64,000 nucleotides of DNA from Dromiciops gliroides. Taxonomy: Eukaryota; Chordata; Mammalia; Microbiotheria; Microbiotheriidae. Below the pieces are notes generated by a model that was not told where the DNA came from, did not search any database, and saw only the letters and a program-made list of their open reading frames with translations. Each line of letters opens with the position of its first letter. Positions within the stretch are counted from its first letter, which is position 1. Both the position numbers and the translations under genes were made by a program. The stretch lies in the NCBI RefSeq assembly GCF_019393635.1, contig NC_057861.1:360638453-360702452 (forward strand). Reading direction: 5' to 3'. Below are positions 10,531 to 21,570 of the stretch, in pieces.

Positions 10531-12192
10531 GCATAAACAAAAAATAAATGCTTTACAGATATCATCCCTTCATATTCAATTCACACCTGTGCCCTCTTTC
10601 TAAGTATATTCCTTTCAGTTTCCCTAATACAGAAAAAGTTCTTATGAGTTAGAAGTATTATCTTCCCATGTAGGAATGTAAATAATTTAATCTTTTAATA
10701 TCCTTCATGAATTCTTTTTTCCTGTTTACCTTTTTATGCTTCTCTAGAGTCTTGTATTTGAATGTCAAATTTTCTATTCAGTTCAGGTCTTTTCATCACA
10801 AATGCCTGAAAGTCCTCTTTTTCATTGAAGTTCCATTTTTCCCCTGAAAGATTATTCTCAGTTTTGCTAGGTAGGTGATTTTTGGCTGTAGTCTCAATTC
10901 CTTTGCCCTCTGATCCTTTAATGTAGATGCTGCTAAATTTTGTGTTATACTTACTGTAGCTCCACAGTATTTGAATTCCTTTTTTCTAGCTACTTGCAAT
11001 ATTTTCTCCTTGACCTGGGAGCTCTGGAATTTGGCTAAAATATTCCTGGAAGTTTTCCTTTTGGGATCTCTTTCAGGAGGTGATTGGTGGATTCTTTCTA
11101 TTTATATTTTACCTGCTGCTTCCAGTATATCAGGGCAATTTTCCCTGACAATCTCTTGGAAGATGCTGCCTAAACTCTTATTTTGGTCATGGTTTTCAGA
11201 TAGTCTAATGATTTTCAAATTATCTCTCCTGAATCCATTTTCCAGGTCAGCTGTTCTTCCAAGGAGTTAATTCATATTGCCCTCTATTTTTTATTCATTT
11301 AGATTTGCTTTACTGTGTCTTGGTTTCTCATAAAGTCCCTAGTTTCCATTTGTTCAATCATAATTCTTAGGCAACTATTTTCTTCAGAGAGCTTTTGTAT
11401 CTCCTTTTCCATTTGGTTTTTCATGCTGTTGACTTTTTTCTCATGACTCTCCTGTGTTGCTTTCATTTCTCTTTCCATTCTTTCCTCCTCTTCTCTAAGT
11501 CTTCCTTCTATCTCTCTTACTTTCTCTTCAAAGTCTCTTTTGAGTGCTTCCATGGCCTGAGACCAATTCATATTTTTTCTTGGAAGCTTTAGATGTTGCA
11601 GCTTTGACTTTGTTATTATCTTCTTCTGAGGGTGTATTCTGGTCAACCCTCCCTCAAAGAAGCTGTCTATTGTCCACTGTTTTCTTTGCCTACTCATCTC
11701 AACCTGGAAGCAGATGTCTGATTGAAATCCAGTTCTCTATGGTTGGAAGCTTTGCATGCCTGTGCCCTTCCCCCACTGGGCCGCCACCACTCGATTTGGC
11801 CCACTGTTTCAGAACCAGGACGCTTCACCCCAACTCCAGCAGAGATCACAGCCACTTCACCCTGGTCAACCACCAAACCCCCTCACTGGTCCGTGAGCCA
11901 AGCATCAGAAGAAGCCACTGGTGCTGAAGACTTAGAGGCCCTGGAAGCACAGTCTGTTCCAAGCTGTGTCCCACAGGCTGAGCTCCTCTCTCATCCTAAA
12001 TAGCAGGTGATCCCAGTTGCGGTCTTTGACTGGAAAATAGTCTCACTCTGTTCTTATGTGGGTTAGGCTCCTCTGGGAGTTGTCTCATAATATTATTTAT
12101 GGAGTGTTTGGATTATTTATCGGAAGCTTGGGGAAGTCACAGCCTTTCCTCCACCATCTTGGCACAGCACCCCCATCCTGGAGGTTTTTAAA

Positions 12193-12305
12193 CGGAATGA
12201 AAACTCACCAAGGAAGTTTTAGGGGATATTCCTGTTCAGGAATAGATTGAACACAATAGACTCTGAGGTCCCTTCAAACCCTGATTCTGTGATTTTAGAG
12301 TCTTT
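12193..12305 (+). mobile_element. CR1/L3-like LINE 3' region, right part
   Basis: Continuation of the element at 8640-9179 after the HAL1-like insertion. It contains GGGGATATTCCTGTTCAGG and ends CTCTGAGGTCCCTTCAAACC...CTGATTCTGTGATTTT, the usual CR1/L3 terminal pattern. Confidence 0.65.
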
Positions 12306-13044
12306 GGCCACAAAGTAATTTCTCTTTCCAAATATACATCCTCTTGAGCCTTATAATGTTTACTTCCCATTTTTCATACATGTTGTGAGGCTCAATGGGA
12401 TGCCTTACTGTAAGTGCTTCTGATATCTGAAGAAGAAAGCAATCCCCATTTATTGTTGCTTTACATTATCCCACTCTAGTCATTTGGTACTGCCTTATTC
12501 AGGCCTATTTTCTACTTCTCACCCTTTTTACCCAGTAGTCTTCTGATTCCCATTGGCAGCCAAATAACAACCTGCAATGATACTTCATAATCCTGGGAAG
12601 GTTGTATGTGTTAAAAATTTCAAAGAGTCTCCAGAAAGACTTAGATAAATTCATGAATTATTGACCAATCCACAATGGAATATTAAGGGCAATTAGGAAA
12701 CTTAATCAGACACACCCCTTTTCTTTTGAAGTCACTGTTGCTTCAGGCAGAACTGGATTCAGAGGAGCTTAGATCAGAGAGTCATGGCATTTCTTATATT
12801 TTCACATTCTATGGATTGGAACGATTGGGAAATTCTGTATTAAGGCATCACATCAAAAGTATAGGATGTTCATTCTGTTTTCTAAAGAAGGAAAAGGAGA
12901 CAGAGGAATATAGAGAAAGACAGGCACAAGACATATGGAAATTCTTCAATGATTATTCACCTATATAACCATAATGGAAAAAAATGTGGATATAATCAAA
13001 TGAGGTTCTTATTATTGTTGATGTTGTCCCCTCCTCTGAAACAT

Positions 13045-13197
13045 ATTTGTTATATAACTGAGGGCAAGTCACTTAACCTGTCAGAATCCCAAGGCAATTC
13101 TCAAAGACTCAATTATAGATCAAATACAGATCTACACTTGTAGGAAGAGTTTCCTCCCAGGGTTCTTCCTACACAGATGAAATCTCACATCTGGACC
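13045..13197 (+). repeat. Mar1-like SINE, partial
   Basis: GAGGGCAAGTCACTTAACCT, then GGCAATTCTCAAAGACT and CACAGATGAAATCTCACATC. Confidence 0.65.
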
Positions 13198-13995
13198 ACA
13201 ACTCTATACCCAAATCAAATTCATTGCTTTAAATTCAAAACTGTGTCTTTCTGGTAAAGGCCTCATTAATATGCTTTTGAATTTTGAATGAAATCAGCAA
13301 ATGGGGGAAAAAATAAGACAAAAAGAGGAGCTGCCAGTTGATTATGCTTTCAAGAGTGTGTGAAACCTCCCCCTCCTCTATCTAAATCCATAGGGCTTCT
13401 TAATTCAAGAGGTGGTCCCTGGGTAATGGAGTTCTCTACCATAAAGGGATTAGTAAGGAACTGAAGCAGATTGCTCTGTGATGGGGGCTTCATGGAGACT
13501 GAGCAGGTACTGTATAAGCAATTTCAGAACTTGTGCAAGAGTGCTGAGACTAGCAGGGAGCAATTAAAGTTTGGCCTTAGTAGTTGACCACTGCCTCTAA
13601 GAGGGGTGAGGGGGAAAATTATGAGTGGGGGATTGGGGGTTGGAAGGGAAGAGGAAAGTGTGTTGGAAAAAAAGAGGGATGCATTTATCTCCCCAAATCC
13701 TTCACTTGTGTGATGGGTACCAAAGTACAGCTGGGTACTACAAGCTTTTTAATTTAAAAGCTAAGGGATTTGATGATGACAACATTCTGGGAAGACTTTA
13801 AATCTGAATGTATACACTCCAATCCTGAAAGAGTTGCCTTCTAAAGGCTGCCAAGGGAAGCCACACAGTGAGTGCCCTCATCTCTGTGACCTTAGGCTCA
13901 GTTTGGGTGTGTCTGCATTTGTGGTGCTGGCTGAAAGTCAGAATGCTGTTTCTTTGGCTCATTCCTTGAGGTCTTAATTCTCTTGCTCCCAGAGA

Positions 13996-14222
13996 GGGGC
14001 AGCATAACATAATGGATAACTAACCAGACAAAGACCTGGGCACAAATTTCCTCTGACACATCCTGGCTGTGTGACCCTGGGCAAGTCACTTAATTTCCTC
14101 AGCACTCTAGGCAATTAATTCTCTAAGACTATTATTTATGGGGGCAGTACCAACCTGAATTCAGAGAGGAAATTTGCTCATTTGAGAAGTCATTGAATCA
14201 ATGAAATCACACATATAATCCC
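13996..14222 (+). repeat. Mar1-like SINE
   Basis: GGGGCAGCATAACATAATGG head, TGTGTGACCCTGGGCAAGTC body, then TTCTCTAAGACTATT and TCAATGAAATCACACAT. Confidence 0.75.
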
Positions 14223-14512
14223 TATTCTCATCCCAGGGTTCATGGAACTGGTTAATAACAAACTACATTTTCAGTGTGTTAGGACATTATTGCAGGGTAG
14301 CTCCAATGAGATCTTTAAGAAGCAGAGCAGAGGGAATGGACTCTTGTTCAGGTTGATAAATGCATCGGGAGCCCCAGGTACTCACAGGACACAACTGGCT
14401 GCTTCTATTCTTCCTTACTCAGACAGAAACTCACTCTCCCTTTTCTTACCCCCTCATAAAGGGGTGTGTCAAAACCAGCTCATAAGAGAAAGTTAACTAT
14501 TAGGTGTGAGCA

Positions 14513-14575
14513 TTTGCACAGGGAAAATGGAAAAGGAAATGGCAAACACTCCAGTGTCTTTGCCAAGAAAACCCC
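14513..14575 (+). repeat. Long-SINE 3' tail fragment
   Basis: GGAAATGGCAAACACTCCAG and TGTCTTTGCCAAGAAAACCC match the 3' part of the long SINE. The CA microsatellite begins at its end. Confidence 0.65.

Positions 14576-14624
<49 letters not shown>
14576..14624. repeat. (AC)n microsatellite
   Basis: About 24 AC units, nearly uninterrupted, directly after a SINE tail fragment. Confidence 0.97.
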
Positions 14625-15124
14625 CTGAAAAATTTATTTCCCAGAAATTGGCAAATGCTACAAATTAGGACTTGAGTTATTGTTTTGTTGGTTGTTCAGA
14701 TTTAAGAAAGTGAGGGAGAAAAGATTAATGACATGGCTTGAACTAGGAGCTGGATGTTAAATATTTACTAGCAATCCCCCTGGAGGAGGCTTGTGAGACA
14801 GGACAGGGTAGCATCTGCAGACATATTGAGGGTGCCTTAAATAGCTCTAAGTACATCTCAGGCTTCATTTTCTTGAAATTGTGGGCAGGAATGTAATGGC
14901 CTAAGAATAAACCTATGGGCCCTAAAATAGACAATTGCCAAAGCTTAGACAACATGACTTCATTGCTAGCTAATGGAATTTATTCAAAGCTTGTTCTGGA
15001 TTAACTAACTGGGCCAAGTTCCTTTTTACCATTTCATTTACATTCTGATTTTGAAAGTATATTAGAACAAGTACAAAAGGGTGGGTACAGAAACAAACTT
15101 TGTGGCACTGACTTCCTCACATGT

Positions 15125-15210
15125 TCAGAGATGATATTTGTTAAGTGCTTTGCACAGTGCCTAGCACATAGCAGGCACTATATCAATGCTTATTTCCTTT
15201 TCTCATACAC
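15125..15210 (+). repeat. L2/MIR-like 3' tail
   Basis: AAGTGCTTTGCACAGTGCCT then AGCACATAGCAGGCACTATA, a short shared L2/MIR tail. Confidence 0.5.
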
Positions 15211-15499
15211 ACTCCCAATCAGCCAGGCTGAAAGTTGCTTTTTGAAAATTTCTGGTAATTTTCTCTTTTCATTAAGAGTCAGAGTTCCCCTTTCAGCTAG
15301 GTTTTGGAACTCATCCCTCAACCTGGGGAGGTCTCTCTCTGCCTAAGTAGATTGGTTTAATGTGAACCTATGGATCAGAAAGGAGCTGGAGATGATTTAG
15401 ATCATACTTACAAAGGAATTTCAACAGTTCAGGGAAGGGACTTTACAAAAAGCAATCTACATAGACCAGCTGGTGCTTAAATTGCTTCTTAGAACATTT

Positions 15500-16385
15500 T
15501 TAGGTGTATAATGTCTTATAAAACCAATTACAGTACAATTGGTGGTACTTTGCACTCATTGATGTTGGGGTCAAGGTATAATGTTTTCTACTGTGGATGA
15601 TCAGCTCAACACAAGCTTGGAAGGTTCTACTACAGGCTAGGCACAAATAGTCCTTTTGAGCAATTGGGATTGAGATGCCTCTAGATTTGTGCATCTCATG
15701 TTTCCTTTGTGCTACTATGATTATATTGTGTTCATAGAGCACAACACCTTCTTTGATGTGGACATGCCATTCTAGTCAGTCCTCTGCAGCATCTCCCATG
15801 TCTCATAATTGTTACTAATGTTGTTCAGAGAGACCTTGAGATGTCTTTGTCCCATTTCTTCTGACCTCTGTGTGAGTATTTGCCTTGTGTGATTTTCCAG
15901 AAAATTCTCTTTTAGATAAACAGACATTTGGCATTCAAGCCGCTGGGCCAGCCCATCGAAGCTGTGTTCTCTGCAGTAGAGTTTGAATGCTTGGCAGTTT
16001 AGCTTGAGAAAGGATCTCAGTGTCTGGTACCTTATCTGGACAGATAATCTTCAGAATCTTCCTAAGACAACTCAAATAGAAGTGGTTCAATTTTCAGTCA
16101 AGGAACTCGCAAACCGTCCAGGTTTCACAGGTGTAGAACAATGAAGTCAACACAATAGTTCTGTAGACTTTCAGTTTGGTATGGAGTCTAGTACCTCTTC
16201 TCTCCCATACTTTCCTTTGGAACCTCCCAAATGCTGAGCTAGCTCTGGCAATGTGTGTATCAACCTCATCATTTATGTAGATGTCCCTAGAAAATATACT
16301 ACCAGGGATAAGGGAACTTATCCACAACATTCAGAATTTCTCCATTTGCTGTAATGAATGACTCCACATATTGGTGGTACAGTCT
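15500..16385 (-). mobile_element. LINE 3' half, minus strand (C-terminal RT region and zinc finger)
   Basis: Decayed C-terminal half of a non-LTR retrotransposon. Reading from about 16385 downwards on the minus strand: NGEILNVVDKF, FSRDIYINDEVDTHIARAS, TKLKVYRTIVLTSLFYTCETW, and finally a C2H2-type finger (CLACSRTF...HSRKH, spacing C-x2-C-x12-H-x3-H) near 15640. Frameshifts and stops break the frame. The matching upstream half lies next to it in the opposite orientation (16386-18130). Confidence 0.7.
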
Positions 16386-16599
16386 GGCTGGTGGAGCATC
16401 TCTGTTTTCTTCTCATGTAGAAGAGGGCCTGGTGCCAATTCCATCCCAGCAGAAATTTACAAGTCAAGGGGATCCACTGCTCATACAGAAGCTGAAATAT
16501 TCTGGGTTACATGACAAAAGAAGCTTAGCCTCCATTGTCCATCTCTATAAAGGAAAAGGAAACAGGTTGTTCTGTGACAGTCACAGGTGGGTCTCTCTC

Positions 16600-16751
16600 T
16601 TTTTTTTTTTTTTAGTGAGGCAATTTGGGGTTAAGTGACTTGCCCAGGGTCACACAGCTAGTAAGTGTTAAGTGTCTGAAGCCGGATTTGAACTCAAGTA
16701 CTCCTGACTTCAGGGCCAGTACTCTATTCACTGCGCCACCTAGCTGCCCCC
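16600..16751 (-). mobile_element. tRNA-type SINE inside the inverted LINE
   Basis: Minus-strand copy with poly-T at 16600-16614 and head complement GCGCCACCTAGCTGCCCC. Target duplication AGGTGGGTCTCTCT on both sides (about 16586-16599 and 16752-16765). Confidence 0.92.
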
Positions 16752-17111
16752 AGGTGGGTCTCTCTTAATCATTGCTGGCAAGATTCTTGCCAGAGTCCTC
16801 TTTAATAGGCCAATCCTTCACCTGGAAGATGGTCATCTACTTGAGAGCTAGTGTGGCTTCAGAAAGGGCCAAGGAAGGGTCAACATGGTGTTTGCTGCCC
16901 AACACCTTCAGGAGAAATGTCTAGAGTAGAACAAAAGTCTGTATACAATGTTTGTCAATCTGGCCAAGGCCTTTGATACTATCAATTGTTAGGGCCTGTG
17001 GAAGATGACAGCAAAATTGGTTTGCCTGGAGAAGTTCATCAATATGGTATGCCAGGTTCATGATGGCATGCTTGCATGTGTTCTAGATAAATAATGATGC
17101 TCTCAGGAGTG

Positions 17112-17635
17112 TGTGGTAAAATAATGGAATTTGGGCAGATGCCCAGGGGTCCAACTTGATTGACTTGGTAGTGTTTGAATTGGGTGTGAATGAAAAACTA
17201 CTAAGTACCCACTTAAAGGGGATTAGATTTTTGACTCTCGGTCTCTCTCTGGCCTTGGAGGAGCATTTGGAATGGACTAGAGACTGGCTGCTGACTCCCA
17301 CAGAAATTACGGACCCTTGGTGGTGAGTTAAATCCAGCCCTTTAAGTGAGCTAAGCTGTGAGTTTGGGTTTTGAGACAGCCTTTGATAAAGCCAAGGAGA
17401 TTATCTATTTTCCTTTTTCCCAATTCCCTTGTCCTTGACTATATTAATTTCACCTTTGCTGTGTATTTTATTCCCATTAAATAAAACCTGATTTGTTTGT
17501 GGAAAAGAGGCTGTTAAGCTTGGGAGAAATAACTAAAAAAGACAGTCCAAATGGGAGGAAGCTTTGGACCTAGAAGTCCCTCATTATTTTCTGAACCCCA
17601 ATATTGCTCTCCCCATATTAAATTTGGCCCCTACA
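17112..17635 (+). mobile_element. Second LTR of the same family, nested at a SINE head
   Basis: Begins TGTGGTAAAA and ends GCCCCTACA, about 524 bp, with AATAAA at 17480-17485. It shares both termini and internal blocks with the 5358-6059 LTR. It sits six bases from the left copy and exactly at the head of the SINE at 17636. There are no retroviral genes next to it. Confidence 0.75.
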
Positions 17636-17785
17636 GGTGGCTAGGTGGCACAGTGGATAAAGCACTGGCCCTGGATTCAGGAGGACCTGAGTTCAAATTC
17701 AGCCTCAGACACTTGACACTTACTAGCTATGTGACCCTGGGCAAGTGTCTTAACCCTCATTGCCCTGCAAAAAAAAAAAAAAAAG
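17636..17785 (+). mobile_element. tRNA-type SINE joined to an LTR
   Basis: The head GGTGGCTAGGTGGCACAG starts right after the LTR end, and the tail is a run of A. The right-hand repeat AATGATGCTTTCA (17786-17798) pairs with AATGATGCTCTCA (17093-17105) on the far side of the LTR. Confidence 0.9.
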
Positions 17786-18723
17786 AATGATGCTTTCATG
17801 TTTTTCCAGTCACCAGTGGAATAAAGCAAGGCAGTGTGCTTGCTCACATGCTTTTTAACTTGATGTTTCCACAATGTTGTCAGATGCCTTAAATGAGGAT
17901 GAAAACAGCATTGAGGTAAGTTATTTAACTTGAAAAGACTATAAGCCAAGAGACCAAAGCAGAGGGAGAGTTAGTGTGCAAATTTTTGTTCACAGATGAC
18001 TGTTCACACTATGCAGCCTCTGAGGCTGGGACACAACAGAGTATAGATCTCTGCTGCTTGTGCTAATTTTGGCCTTACAATCAACACCAAGAAAACAGAG
18101 GCCCTCCACCGGCCACAGTACATTAAGTAAAGCCAAGAGGTCATAGTGAGCCCTTCCTAAGGTATTCCACAAATATCCATTTTTTCCCTCTTCTCAATCA
18201 GGAATAAGATGTTGCCAAGGATATCATAGAGGAGTCCAGTTTGTACCAAGAATATTGGAAATGTAACTTGGGAAAGGAAATTTTTCTCAGCTTTTGTTAG
18301 TCATATTTCTTAAAACACTGACAGTGTATTGATACCCAGGATCCTTCTGTAGGAAACAAAAATAGATGAAAGGGGTCATTATAACTATAGAAGATGCTGC
18401 CACCACCATTGTTTACAGTGGTGATATGTACACCACTGATGTATAACAAACTGTTGAATTGAACAGAATTCATGAGTCAACAATAATAGAATAATAGAAC
18501 TGCAGAAATCATGAGGACCTTAGAGTTCAGCTGGTCATTTTATATTCTACCCAGTATAGAAACCTGCTTTTCCTGACAGTATTCTTGACAGATACTGAAT
18601 GGTTAAAAAATAATTAATAAACATCATTGCCACAAAAGTTGAAAAGTTGATGGAATATGCTGATTATGACTTTCTACTCTACACAGTGATACTGTGTGAA
18701 AGAGGCCAGCTAAAATTTGGAAA

Positions 18724-18918
18724 CAATGTGACATAGTGGAAATGGGGCTGACTTTGAAGTCAGGAAGACCTATGTTCAAGTCTGTTCTATGATACATACT
18801 GGTTGTGTTTGGAACATGGTAGATACTATATAAATATTTTTAAATTTTGTTAGCTACTCTAAATTATAGAGGAGTTGCTGACCTATGTTGACAGGAGTCT
18901 TTACACTGGGAGTTGCCT
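18724..18918 (+). repeat. Mar1-like SINE, diverged
   Basis: AATGTGACATAGTGGAAATG, AGTCAGGAAGACCTATGTTC, then CACTGGGAGTTGCC. Confidence 0.6.
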
Positions 18919-18921
18919 TTC

Positions 18922-19169
18922 TGTTGTTATTGTTCAGTCATTTCAGTCTTGTCCAACTCTCCATGACTCCATTTGAAATTTTCTTGGTAAAAAATACTGC
19001 AGTGGTTTGTTATTTCCTTCTCCAGCTCATTTTACAAATGAGGAACTGAGGCAAACAGGGTTAAGTGACTTCCCCAGAGTCACATAGCTAGTATATGTGC
19101 AAGGTCAGATTTGAACTCAGGAAGAGTCTTCCTGACTCCAGACCACTCTATCCACTGAACCACCTAGCT
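18922..19169 (-). mobile_element. Long tRNA-type SINE (SINE1_MD-like)
   Basis: Minus-strand longer form: GTCCAACTCTCCATGACTCC, TGAGGAACTGAGGCAAACAG, GAGTCACATAGCTAGTATAT and the head complement CCACTGAACCACCTAGCT. Confidence 0.8.
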
Positions 19170-20409
19170 TTTAAACAACAACAACGACAAAATACCGGGA
19201 GTTCCTTACAGTTTTGAAATCATAAGTCCAGAACAGAAAAAAAATCTATAAAACTTATTAAATCTCGGGTATATTACCTACTGGGCCTTTTCCAGGCAAT
19301 TAAAACATAGTCCTTGATCTTATAGTAAATGAAGACTTCTTAAAGTAGTATGAGTATGAAAATGAATGAACAGGAATGGTTTCTTCCTTTCAGCAATTCA
19401 CCCAGAACTTGGTCTTCCTCTTTCTCATACTCCACTTCAGTCTTAGGCCTTTCAATCACTCACTCAGCCAATCAACAAGAATTTAAGTCCCTGCTATGTC
19501 TCCCTCTGCTGTCTCTAGTCATTTGTGTCTATTACTACCATATTCCTCCCTTTCTTGCCCGTAAGACTCATTGCATCTTACCTTTCTTGTATCCCATTAC
19601 CTCAGCACTATGTTCTTTGTGCCTTCCAAGGTGTCTGACAAGCCATGCTATGAAAGCAATGGGAAGAGAGTCAGTGCGCTTCAATCCACTTTTTGAAAAG
19701 GTAGATTTTTAATAGTGGCCATCCAGAGATAATGCTCCCATACTTGTTGTCAGATTCCAGTTGAATGAATAATGGAGGAAAATTAACCAAAGTTATCATT
19801 TTGACAGCTGGCTCTATGAAAATGAACTAACCACTATAATTACATAGATATAACTAAAGCATGATTGTCTTTTATTATTAAATCTCTCTCCTAATCAATG
19901 GTATTGGCCTCCCTAGGTAGGGCTATTTCCTCCCTTTCATTATGTCTTAAAATTCCCATGGTAATTTCCATAACTTTGTAGGTATAATGAGAACATTTTC
20001 CCACTTAGCCTTCACATTCCCTGTTCACTTTGTTCCCTGGTGGTACTACAGCTTTTGGGGAGGTTAAAACCTGCTATAGCCATAAAGACTTGCTGCCACT
20101 GTGATGAACAGCTAAATGTACCATTGTAATAAGATGCTCTTCTCTATAGATCTCTCAGTCATAGCTAATGTACCTTCTGTGGTCTATCAGCTGTGAAGAA
20201 TATTTCCTGCTATATAGGCTCATAAAGCAAGTTTTTCAAATACCCAGGGTACTGTTAACATTTTCCTAAGTTAGGCTCCAGCCTCTGAAACTCTTAGAAA
20301 AAATATCTCTACTTTCCATTCTGGAAATATATATATTCTTCCTGAGAAAAGGTATATTGTACCTGGAACAATCCCTTCAAAACAAAATAATTTATCATTA
20401 AAAAATTAG

Positions 20410-20551
20410 GGGGCAGCTTGTTGGCACAGTGAATAGAGCACTGGCCCTGGAGTCAGGAAGACCTGAGTTCAAATCCAGCCTCAGACACTAAATACTTACT
20501 AACTATGTGACCCTGGGCAAGTCACTTAACCCCAATTGCCTCACCAAAAAA
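20410..20551 (+). mobile_element. tRNA-type SINE
   Basis: Head GGGGCAGCTTGTTGGCACAG and body GTGACCCTGGGCAAGTCACT, ending in a short A-run. The duplication is approximately AAAAATTAG / AAAATATTAG. Confidence 0.9.
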
Positions 20552-21429
20552 TATTAGGATAAAATATGTGGTTTTAACATTATGCTTTTAAAAAGCCACA
20601 CTTCCAAAATTTTATTAGCAGGCACCTTCTTTTGTTTTTCCATCATCATGTCAAAAGATCATTCACCCAACGACTCTGGACTGCTGGCTGTTTTTTTTCC
20701 CCAGGAAGAAAAAAAGGTATCTACTGTTAACCATGAATGACTAGCTAGACTAGTATAACTCAGTAGAGGAGAGCATTTGGGAAACTACTGGATTCATGTG
20801 AAGGTAGCTCTGGGGCACGTACCTTTTCAGTTACTCCTTAGTCTTTCTCCCTTCTATTCTGTATGCAGCACAGGTGGGTTGGGACTCATTTTTCTGAGCA
20901 GTGAAACTGTACAAGTCTTCATCTCAGCATTTTTCTAAGAATTATAAATCAAAAGTTTCTTGCTATAATGAAAACTAAACTTTGTTTAAACTGTGAGAAA
21001 TTATGGAAGCAGAAACATTTTTTGGTAAATCTTCATCTAGGAACAGGATGAATTCGAAAACAATTTTCAAAAGAATAAACTATCTGGTGTCAACTGAATT
21101 CAAATGTATAGAATTGTACAAAAGGAAGATAATAAAGATGAATGCAGACAAATTATGTGTCCCGTTAGTCAAGAATATGTTGACATTGATTGGTAGCGGA
21201 GACTTAACATAATACATTGAACACCAAATGTTGACTTGTGCTTCTGAATAACTCTTTACATTATCTATTATCAACAATTATGTTTTATCAAAACCCTAAA
21301 CAAGAGATCAGAAGCAAAACAAGACAAAATATCAAAAGCATCTTTGTTATATTTTAGCATGCATCATCTAAAAAAGTATTAGGAAGTTAATAATGGAAAT
21401 ATCGTTGTTCAGTGTAAATGAAGTAATCA

Positions 21430-21570
21430 GCGGTTTGATGTAGTGAAAAGAATGGAGAGGACCTGAATTTGTAATCTTGAACCTCGCTGGGACTCAATTT
21501 TCTTAAAGGTAAAAAGGAAGGCAATTGACCTGGATGACCTCTGAGGTTCTTTCTAGATCTTAAGGCTGTG
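21430..21570 (+). repeat. MIR fragment
   Basis: GATGTAGTGAAAAGAATGGA and ACCTGGATGACCTCTGAGGT. Confidence 0.6.

Larger units (their letters stand above)
9180..12173 (-). mobile_element. HAL1-like L1 derivative: 5' UTR, ORF1, 3' UTR, no ORF2
   Basis: Minus-strand LINE-1 of about 3.0 kb with both natural ends. The 5' end near 12170 reads GTGCTGTGCCAAGATGG, typical of mammalian L1 5' UTRs. ORF1 starts at 11697 (MSRQRKQWTIDSFF) with a long charged heptad coiled coil to about 11300, then is broken. The RNA-binding C-terminal domain is recognisable at 10999-10796 (YCGATVSITQNLAASTLKD, then KITYLAKLRI). After about 0.8 kb of non-coding sequence come the last bases of ORF2/3' UTR (ATGATGAGCAGGATG) and the marsupial-type L1 3' UTR ending in an A/T-rich tail at 9180. 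The whole unit is flanked by one duplication, CATCCTAGAGGTTTCTTTAA at 9159-9178 and CATCCTGGAGGTTTTTAAA at 12174-12192, so it integrated as a unit without ORF2. A tRNA-type SINE (10416-10530) and an L1 tail (9713-9980) inserted later. Confidence 0.8.
16386..18130 (+). mobile_element. LINE 5' half, inverted (reverse transcriptase core)
   Basis: Plus-strand remnant of the reverse transcriptase domain: SIVHLYKGKGNR, then after a SINE insertion ESQCGFRKGRG-like and FVNLAKAFDT, then after an LTR/SINE insertion PVTSGIKQGSVLAHMLFNL, FLFTDDCSHYAAS (catalytic FADD-type box, here FTDD) and INTKKTEALH. It ends where the minus-strand half at 15500-16385 begins in protein order. This is what twin priming of one insertion would leave. 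Multiple stops are present. Confidence 0.7.

Noticed and set aside
11299..11697. 132-residue coiled-coil protein on the minus strand
   Set aside because: It looks like a host coiled-coil gene but is the N-terminal part of L1 ORF1 in the HAL1-like element: the RNA-binding C-terminal domain follows downstream and an L1 5' UTR precedes it.
19350..19712. Open frame of 120 codons
   Set aside because: No domain, no Kozak-supported start, no splice signals or neighbours. Composition is like random AT-rich DNA, so probably chance.
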